A stretch of 64,000 nucleotides of DNA from Emmonsiellopsis sp. PD_33 (lineage: Eukaryota; Ascomycota; Eurotiomycetes; Onygenales; Ajellomycetaceae): positions 124,001-188,000 of the forward strand of contig JANTQF010000022.1 of NCBI GenBank assembly GCA_032988165.1, given 5' to 3'. Numbering within the stretch: the stretch's first letter is position 1; each line of letters opens with the position of its first letter. The translations under genes were made by a program, and so were the position numbers. Shown here in pieces: positions 57,601 through 64,000 of this stretch. The notes under the pieces are model-generated. The model did not search any database. It saw only the letters and a list, made by a program, of their open reading frames with translations, and had not been told where the DNA came from.

Positions 57601-58772
57601 ACTTGAGATCGGGAAGGCGCTTCGGGGCTAGGAAATAGGGCTCTCTGCTCGATCGATGGTTTGGCCGACGACGGACCCATGTCACTGAACTGACGCTCCT
57701 GATTTTTAGCCGTGCGTTCCCCGACGCGGTCATCACGCTTCTTGCGCTCGGGAGACTTTGTGTTCTCTTTGAACAGGCCCAGATAGTGGCTCGATTTCCG
57801 ACTGCGCACATGAGCAGCGGGTTCGGCGTTGGCCAGGCTGGCTTCGATGGAGGCGTCTGTCCGTGAAGGCCTGTTCTTGCTTGTGCTACGTTGCGAGGGA
57901 CGATCCCGATGGTCGGCATCAGAGGACGTTTGGAAAGGGTCAAAAGGTGGTGGTGGCACGGCGGAGGTGGTCATGGTCCTAACACTGTCCCGATCCATTG
58001 GCCGGGCAGAACGTGGTATGGCGGTAGGGTGGTGTTTGGGGGGTTGGGGGGAGGACGGAGAGACGTCGTCGAGCGAGTCAAAGGTCCTTGCTCTGGCGAT
58101 GCCCGAGAAGGAAGGCGGGTTGGCCAACGGGTGGCTGGAAATGCGAGGGCGGAAGGGGCTGGGCGGAGTCTCGATGTCGGCAGGGAAGGCAGCTGTCATC
58201 GCAGCGAGCGGCGGCGGCAGGCGAGACGGGCTGCTGTCCTTCCGCGCGGGATCGGTCGAGGGAGACGGGGGAGAAGGCGCATTGCCAGCTTCATCGTGCC
58301 GGCGTAGAAGGTCCTGGGCGAGGTCGGGCGCCGCTGCCGCTGTGCCTCCTGTGGCCTGCTGCTGCAGCAGCTGCTGGCGAAGCAGAGAGCCTCGTCCGAC
58401 GTCCCGGGGTGGAGAGATTACATCGCTGTCGGACGGCAGATAGTGGGTGGCAAAGATACTCTCGCGCTCCGACAGCTGCGGGCTCTGCGGACGAAAGGCG
58501 GCAGTGGCAGCAGAGGGACGGGGCTGCTCGAGGGGCGCGGTGCTCGTGCGCTTGAGAGAGAAGCAGGACGGCGAGGGAGGCGAGGGTTTTAACCATGCGG
58601 GATTGGAGTGGGAGGGCGAAAGCGTGGGCGGCGTGGTGCGGGGAGCAGCGGGCGGGCCAGCGGGCGACGGCACATGGTCGGCAGCATGGCTCGAATCGCA
58701 GTGGGCAGGACGAGCAGGTGTCACCAGGGTTCTGGACGGGGAATCAACGGGAGCGGAGGAGAAGGTTGACAT
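54606..58772 (-). CDS. kcs1: Inositol hexakisphosphate kinase KCS1
   Basis: Makes inositol pyrophosphates (5-InsP7) from InsP6, which signal phosphate and energy status. Two exons, 58772-56671 and 56496-54606, join in phase (FLARYIGVL) to about 1,330 residues. The first in-frame ATG is at 58772 (MSTFSSAP); the frame stays open further upstream but without an ATG. The N-terminal 650 residues are disordered and Ser/Pro-rich with many phospho-acceptor clusters. The kinase part starts at PYRHQVGGHTTVFRFS and NNRENEFYERIERRHPEM. The inositol-kinase signature P-x3-D-x-K-x-G is PCVLDLKMGTRQYG. GVRLCGMQVWN and DGVSYASVSKKIPII follow. LKIVDFANC is the metal-binding DFA motif and GYLRGLRSLRMYFQRIL ends the fold. 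A second insert with acidic stretches (about 55600-55900) splits the two lobes, as in yeast Kcs1. Confidence 0.95.
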
Positions 58773-59457
58773 GGGGAGGACATTGGTCAGGCCGGCCTCG
58801 GACGCTGGACGGGGGGAAGAAACGACGCGGGCAGACGGGAGGAGACTCAACGCTAGAGAGGCGTGGCTGGAGGGCAGGGATTGGCGACGGGCGGGCGAGG
58901 AGAGGACGGGATGCGGTGAGGGAGGTGGTGGTGGTGTGGTTGTGGTGGTGGTGGTGGTGGTGGTGGTTGTTGTGAAGTTGGAGATGAAGTTGGAGATAGG
59001 ATGGATGGTGGTTGGGATTGCCGGATCTGGCTGGCTGGGCAGGTGGACCAGACAGCTGTGGACGGACGATGATGCAACAATTCCACCGCATTCTTGCTGT
59101 CGATTTCAGATATATACCGCATAGTTAATAAATATTCTGTCTCTCAATCACGGCCCTGATATCCACCACGCCGTCGTCGTCTCATCTCGCAACGCTGCAC
59201 ACTTGACTAAATTAATTACCAGCCACCAATCGCCCGCCAGCCTGTTCCCACGCGCTGTCCAGGGCCTGCTCATCGCTGCTGGGTTAAGCCTTGACCGGCA
59301 CTGTCCATCTATCCAGCAGCAGGATGTCCACTATTGCCAAGTGCCCCCAGCCCCTGCTGCTGTGGCTAGTTAAGCACATCATCCATACACCAGGTACAAG
59401 CAAAGCATAAAAAATAGATCCCAGACATAAAAAATACAAATAAAAAAAGAATCACCA
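58773..59457. other. KCS1 upstream region
   Basis: Leader and promoter of KCS1. It includes a (GTG)n run at about 58926-58972, polypyrimidine-rich on the transcribed side, which makes long but meaningless frames on both strands. No gene is recognised. Its far end holds the downstream side of the tRNA gene. Confidence 0.45.
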
Positions 59458-59571
59458 GGGTCCTGCCGTGGTTCGAACACGGGGCCTCTCGCATGCCAGA
59501 TTAGTCAGCCATGCCGTTTCCGGACTAGCTGGGAACCCAAAGCGAGAATCATACCACTAGACCACAGGACC
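59458..59571 (-). tRNA. tRNA-Pro(UGG) with a 42-nt intron
   Basis: The minus strand from 59571 folds as a tRNA. The acceptor stem GGTCCTG pairs in all seven positions with CAGGACC. The D-arm contains TCTAGTGGTATGA. The anticodon stem CTCGC/GCGAG encloses TTTGGG with anticodon TGG. The T-arm is CCGTG-TTCGAAC-CACGG and the discriminator is C. A 42-nt intron occupies 59535-59494, in the standard place one base after the anticodon. Without it the mature RNA is 72 nt. The internal A and B boxes (GGTCTAGTGG, GTTCGAAC) are intact and a T7 run on the minus strand (59442-59448 region) is the Pol III terminator. Confidence 0.95.
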
Positions 59572-60563
59572 GGCTTTGATGGAGGTGGCGGCTGGTTTGG
59601 GCACCTTGAGGTAATCTGACATGGATTCCTTGGAAATGGGGCGAATTGAAGCTGGTAAGTATGATAAGTAACTGGTTATTATTAACTAATAGTAAGCTCT
59701 TGGGCTTTGGAGATTCTGTCCAGCTACTGTATGGTTTGGTGTTACCTGCTTGGTTTATTTACTTTACTCGGAATACTGCAACATACCATAGGATCTTAGC
59801 AGTGTCCATGGATATATATCTTCGCCGCCTCATCCAACCCAATCTACCAAATCTAGAACAAGCAACCAACATCCCACGAGAAGGAATCCGTACATAAGGT
59901 TCCCATGCAACCGGAGCAATTGAGATCCCAAATCTCATTCATTATATGTAAATACCACCTGCCTCTCAATCAATCAGCCATGCATGCATGCATCAAACGG
60001 CCACATCCTCCTCATAATCCTCACGGTCCGTATCATCCTCTATATTAGCCATAATAGCATCAAAGAAGTGCCTGACGAAGCTCCCGGATGTGAAGAAAGG
60101 TGTCTATGAAGTCGGAGCTGGCTAAGGGGAGGATGGATGCCTTGCCCTTGGTCATGGCTAAATGCGCGACGGTAAAGGAAGGTTCTGGTCGGAAATATAT
60201 GGATATCGCCAATGAACCCCCAGTCAAAACCTACCATTAAATAACACAACATAAACCGCATAGAACCTGATCATGCCATACATTTGCATTGCATTGTACG
60301 CTGTAATCAAAGCAGAGAATTACAAAAAATCAACATGACAACCAGCTCAAAATGCAGCATCAGAAAGAAGCCAGACAAAACCCCATACAGGCTCAAAAAC
60401 ACATTACCCATCCCATCCCATCCCGTCCCAAACCAACAGAGACCAGAATCAAAAACGACAACGATGGAAAAGAGGGTACATCAAAATCTCAGAATATAAC
60501 ACGCCGAACCAGCCCTCATTCCCCAAGAGAAACAAAATTATAAACGCCACCCCTATCACTCAC
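59572..60563. other. Spacer, no gene seen
   Basis: The 990 bp between the tRNA gene and the end of the Cdc11-like gene hold no credible frame. A CATGCATGCATGCATC run lies near 59980. No repeat family or transposon relic is recognised. Confidence 0.5.
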
Positions 60564-63500
60564 TCACACTTCCCTCCTCTTCAAAACTCCCAACTCCTCC
60601 AATCTTCTCCAAACATCATCTTTCTTCACACACCCACCGCCACTATTTGTGGGCAATCCGTTCAACACCCTCAACCTCCCCGCCGCCGCCGCCTGCACCA
60701 TCAACTCCACCACCCGTCGTCTCAACTTGGTGGCTTCGTCAAGATGGACCACATACTTCCGATCCGCAACCACATTTGCCGGCGGGACTGTGTACGGATC
60801 ATCAATCTCAACCTCCATCTCCTCCTGGCCGTCACGGTCTTGTGTGTCTAGCTCCCCACCCTCGCCAAAACCCTTCCGCGCGATATCCGTGCAGCCGCCT
60901 ACTGTGGGGAAGCCCACGTCATCCTCATCCTCGCGGAGCTGGAGTTGCTTCTCCTCCTTGCTGGACGGGCGCTTGATTTGCCCAACAAGCTTGCCCGTCT
61001 CGTCCCGCCAGACGCGCCCGCTGCCCGAGACTGGGCTGGGGTAGAAGCCTACTGTGATGGGGTTTCCGCGCAAATCGACACTGGTCAATGCGCCCGACCG
61101 GCCGCCGACTGAGCGGAGGACTTGGCATAATTTTCGGAGGCGCGAGATTCTATTTCCCACAAGCGAAACCCGACCGAGCCGGGTTAGCCCCTTTAACTCG
61201 GCCACATCGGTCAGTGCGTTGAAGTTTAGGTTAAGCGCGCGCAGGTTTGGGAACTTGGTTCCGAATTCGCTTGGTAGTTCCTCTAGCGTGCACGATGCGA
61301 GGTCTAGGAACTGCAGGCTTGGGACGCTGCTGGGCGGGGAAAGGAGGTCCCGGGACAGTAAGTTGGAGGATAAATATAATTTTCGCAGCGAGAGTGTTGC
61401 GCTGATATCAATATAGACGATAGGCAATTCATCGGCCTCACCCTGCGAGGAGGGGAGAGTCTGTTCGCGAAGAGATATGACATCAAGATAATGGCACTGG
61501 TAAAGGCCTGTAATAGTGCTGAGATGGTTGCCATCGGCATAGACAAGATGGAGATTAGGGAAATTTGAGACGTCCAGACATTCGAGCAAATTGTTAGACA
61601 GCTTAAGGGAATGGAGGCAATGAAGCACCTCCGATGACTCAAATTTTTGAACCCGGTTCCCGCGGAGGTCGAGTTTCTCGAGAGTCTTGATGAATCCGAT
61701 ATTGCGGACACTGGAGAGCTGGTTATCGCGCATGTCCAAATTTATTAGACGAGTCCTTGAATGCTTATTAGTACATTGATTGTTGTTGCGTATCAAATTA
61801 GACTTACAATTCTGAGTCTCCAAAATCGACCGAGGAGACCGAATTATTCCTCAGCTTCAAGGTCAGCAACCCATTCAACCCCATAATCCCACGGATGTTC
61901 CTGATCCTATTGCTGCTAGCCTTGAGGCTTCTCAAGTGGATGAGACCAGAGAACGCATCCAGGTCCTCTAGGTTGTTGCCAGAGACGTCTAAATACTGGA
62001 GATTGGAGAGATGGCCCCAGGACGTCAGATTCGACAAACAATTCCGCGGAATCTTCAAGCTCCGGATTGTCCAAGGAATACCACTAACTTGACCAACGTT
62101 ATTGTCGGAAGCGTCAAGTTCCTCGAGACGCGAGCAAAACTCGTTCAGTCTATGCAGGGTTATGAGACCCTTCCCCTTCAGATTCAGTCGTCGCAGATGC
62201 TCCCAGTACGGCTCGTACGGCTCAGTGTCGGTGATATGTTTGATCAAGTCTTCAGTCGCCATTGTAAATGTGCCATGTACCTGCCTTAAAGACGCAGGAT
62301 GGGTTCGCTGTGCGACATAGCTAACCTCGAGCCTCATAGATTCATCCATTTGGTTCATGGTAAAGTCAGATAACGGGGCGAGCTGAAAGCTGTAACTTGT
62401 ATCCATGTCCTGGGCATCAGGTAGAATGATCGAGCGTTCCTCAGGGCTTGGGATCTGCGCAAGGGAGAAATCCGGGTTTCGAATAATCGCAGCTTCACTG
62501 GCAGAATCCTCATTTCGTTCATCAATCCGAGAAATAGGCCGCCCCTTGAAGGCCCGACTATCAAATGAGGTAGCCCGCCGGGAAGAGACCCTGGATGGCG
62601 AAGTCTGTTTAGAAGGTTGCGGCGATGCGACTGGCTGGGCCGCGTTGGGGGCAGAGTTAACTTGCGCATCCCTAGGCGGAGGATCTTCCGATTCAACAGG
62701 GTCCGCATCCCCCTCATACTCGACACGGGAAACCGAAGGAGTAGCGAACGAAATCGTAGCTGTCCTATTACGCTTTCCGTTACCGAATTTTTGATCACCA
62801 CAATCCACAGGTTCTTGCACCAACTCATCAACCCGTCGCAAGCGGCTTGCAGGAGGAGGTCCAGGTTGCTGCGGAACTGCTCCAGCTAGTTCTTCGGTTC
62901 CCCATGACGTGGCTCTGGTTTCCGGCTTGGGGCAGCTGGATGTAAAGCGGGTAGATTTTGATTGAACTGAGCTGGTTTCAAAGCGTCCGTCTCGAGTACG
63001 TGGGCGGGAATCAGAGCTTTGTTGGAATTCCTCGCCTTGTTTATCCTTTTCCCCAAACGTGGCGGTTATGGAACGGAGTTTCCCCTTCGTCGTAGCTGGC
63101 GAGGAAAACATCTTTGCTGCCATGAGTTCCTGCAACTCATCGACGCTAAGATCCGGAATATCCACAAAAGGGTCGTGTTCACTGGATTCGTCTCCCGCTT
63201 TCGACGCAGGCCTTTCTTCTGGGTGTGCGGCGTCGCCTTTTACCCACGTGTGCGCAGATCGGTCATAAGTCATAGCACCAACCTGCTCTGGGATCAAGTG
63301 CGCGATCATATCGGAAGAGATAATGCCCTTCGCACCAGATCCACTTGAAGATCCTCGTGACGAGGCGGTCGGGAATGAACCCTCAGTGGACTTGTGAGAT
63401 AATACATCGCGATCATCGGAGTTAGCATTTCCAGGGGCATTTGGGGTTGTGTTGGCTTTCTTCAGAGAAGATGGCTTCTCCCTTATCCTGATATTCTTGG

Positions 63501-64000
63501 GGCTACTTTCAACCTCCGAATCTTCATCACGCTTTGCACTATGAATAGCATAAGTAGCTACATTTCGTTCCCTATCGAGGTGCAGAGACATCACAGAGCC
63601 GCCCATGTAAAGTTCAAAATCGTCTTTGTCCTCAAACTTTTTCAGATGGCTCACTATCCGTGGATTCTGCTGGCGAGGTTCTCTGAATTTCCGTAGGTCA
63701 ACACCTTCACGACTTGGGGGCCTGGAAAATTCCTCTTGGGTCGACTCCTCAGCATAGTCTTCTTCGTCGCTTCCATCACTCAAACGTTGGGATTCTTCCA
63801 CACTGGAAAGACCGTTATGACCGGCTCCTTTGGCGCGTATTATGTTCATAATTTTGGTCGCTTCATTGATAAAATCCTGAGTGGTGATTGACCCTTTCCG
63901 GCTCTCGTCAAAATTATTGCTGGGACTCGCAATAAACGAAAGCTTGTCTTCTGGCTTGAACTGTTTATTTTGGGGGGCCTTAGACGAACTAGGTGTCTTA
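60564..64000 (-). CDS. cdc11: SIN scaffold, Cdc11/Nud1/SnaD-like LRR protein (5' part missing)
   Basis: Spindle-pole-body scaffold of the septation initiation (mitotic exit) network, homologous to fission yeast Cdc11, budding yeast Nud1 and Aspergillus SnaD. The frame is open to the right edge, so the start lies outside; about 1,127 residues are visible. Exons 64000-61808 and 61755-60564 join as DSELTRLINLDMRDN, in the middle of the LRR array. The visible N-terminal half is disordered and Ser/Thr/Pro-rich. From about 62350 (LEVSYVAQRTHPASL) the SDS22-type leucine-rich repeats begin: YWEHLRRLNLKGKGL, LEELDASDNNVGQV, IRSLKIPRNCLSNL, LQYLDVSGNNLEDL, LRSLKASSNRIRNI, LKLRNNSVSSVDF, KLDLRGNRVQKF and others. 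The C-terminus after the LRRs (DPYTVPPANVVADRKYVVHL) is the conserved domain of the family. An ATG at 63849 is internal because coding continues upstream (SRKGSITTQDFINEATKIM). Confidence 0.9.

Noticed and set aside
58773..59124. Long frames across the (GTG)n run upstream of KCS1
   Set aside because: Poly-His, poly-Pro and poly-Val runs are translations of the trinucleotide repeat, with no family support.

Overview
The window is nuclear DNA of a filamentous ascomycete. It has short GT-AG introns of about 50-170 nt, Eurotiomycete-type gene structures, a Zn2Cys6 regulator, a fungal-rhodopsin membrane protein, an AA9 LPMO, a CBM18 chitin deacetylase and a septation-network scaffold. The 11.7-kb AT-rich island in the middle has no CpG dinucleotide that I could find. 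That state is known from repeats of Onygenales such as Coccidioides, so I favour an Onygenalean fungus. The species is not determined.

Left arm (1-14.3 kb, accessory). A decayed PD-(D/E)XK-like gene (687-2357) is followed by an O-methyltransferase (2739-4324, -), a PTH11-like rhodopsin-domain protein (7188-8626, +), and an MFS sugar-porter (9510-11568, -) divergent from a vanillyl-alcohol-oxidase-type flavoenzyme (12385-14319, +).

Island (14.45-26.16 kb). No intact gene is present. I could read relics: a Plavaka/CACTA-like transposase on the + strand (about 19.2-22.3 kb), two fragments of a SLIP-GC-like P-loop GTPase (24.2-25.1 kb), an unidentified Cys-containing reading frame on the - strand (about 15.8-16.4 kb), and several tandem repeats with periods of 173, 72, 23, 63 and 17 bp.

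Right of the island, a P450 (26769-28706, +) and a Zn2Cys6 regulator (29333-31919, +) resume the accessory content. OMT, transporter, VAO-type oxidase, P450 and regulator look like a phenolic or aromatic modification locus without a backbone synthase, now split by the island. This is inference.

Housekeeping arm (32.5-64 kb): cyclophilin Cyp10/PPIL3, an AA9 LPMO, ZPR1, an RNase P/MRP zinc-ribbon subunit head-to-head with lariat debranching enzyme DBR1, an RTP1/TANGO6-type protein, a two-CBM18 chitin deacetylase, an AT-hook protein, the inositol-hexakisphosphate kinase KCS1, an intron-containing tRNA-Pro(UGG), and the SIN scaffold Cdc11/Nud1, which runs off the right edge. Exon boundaries were derived by hand from splice signals, phase and protein continuity.
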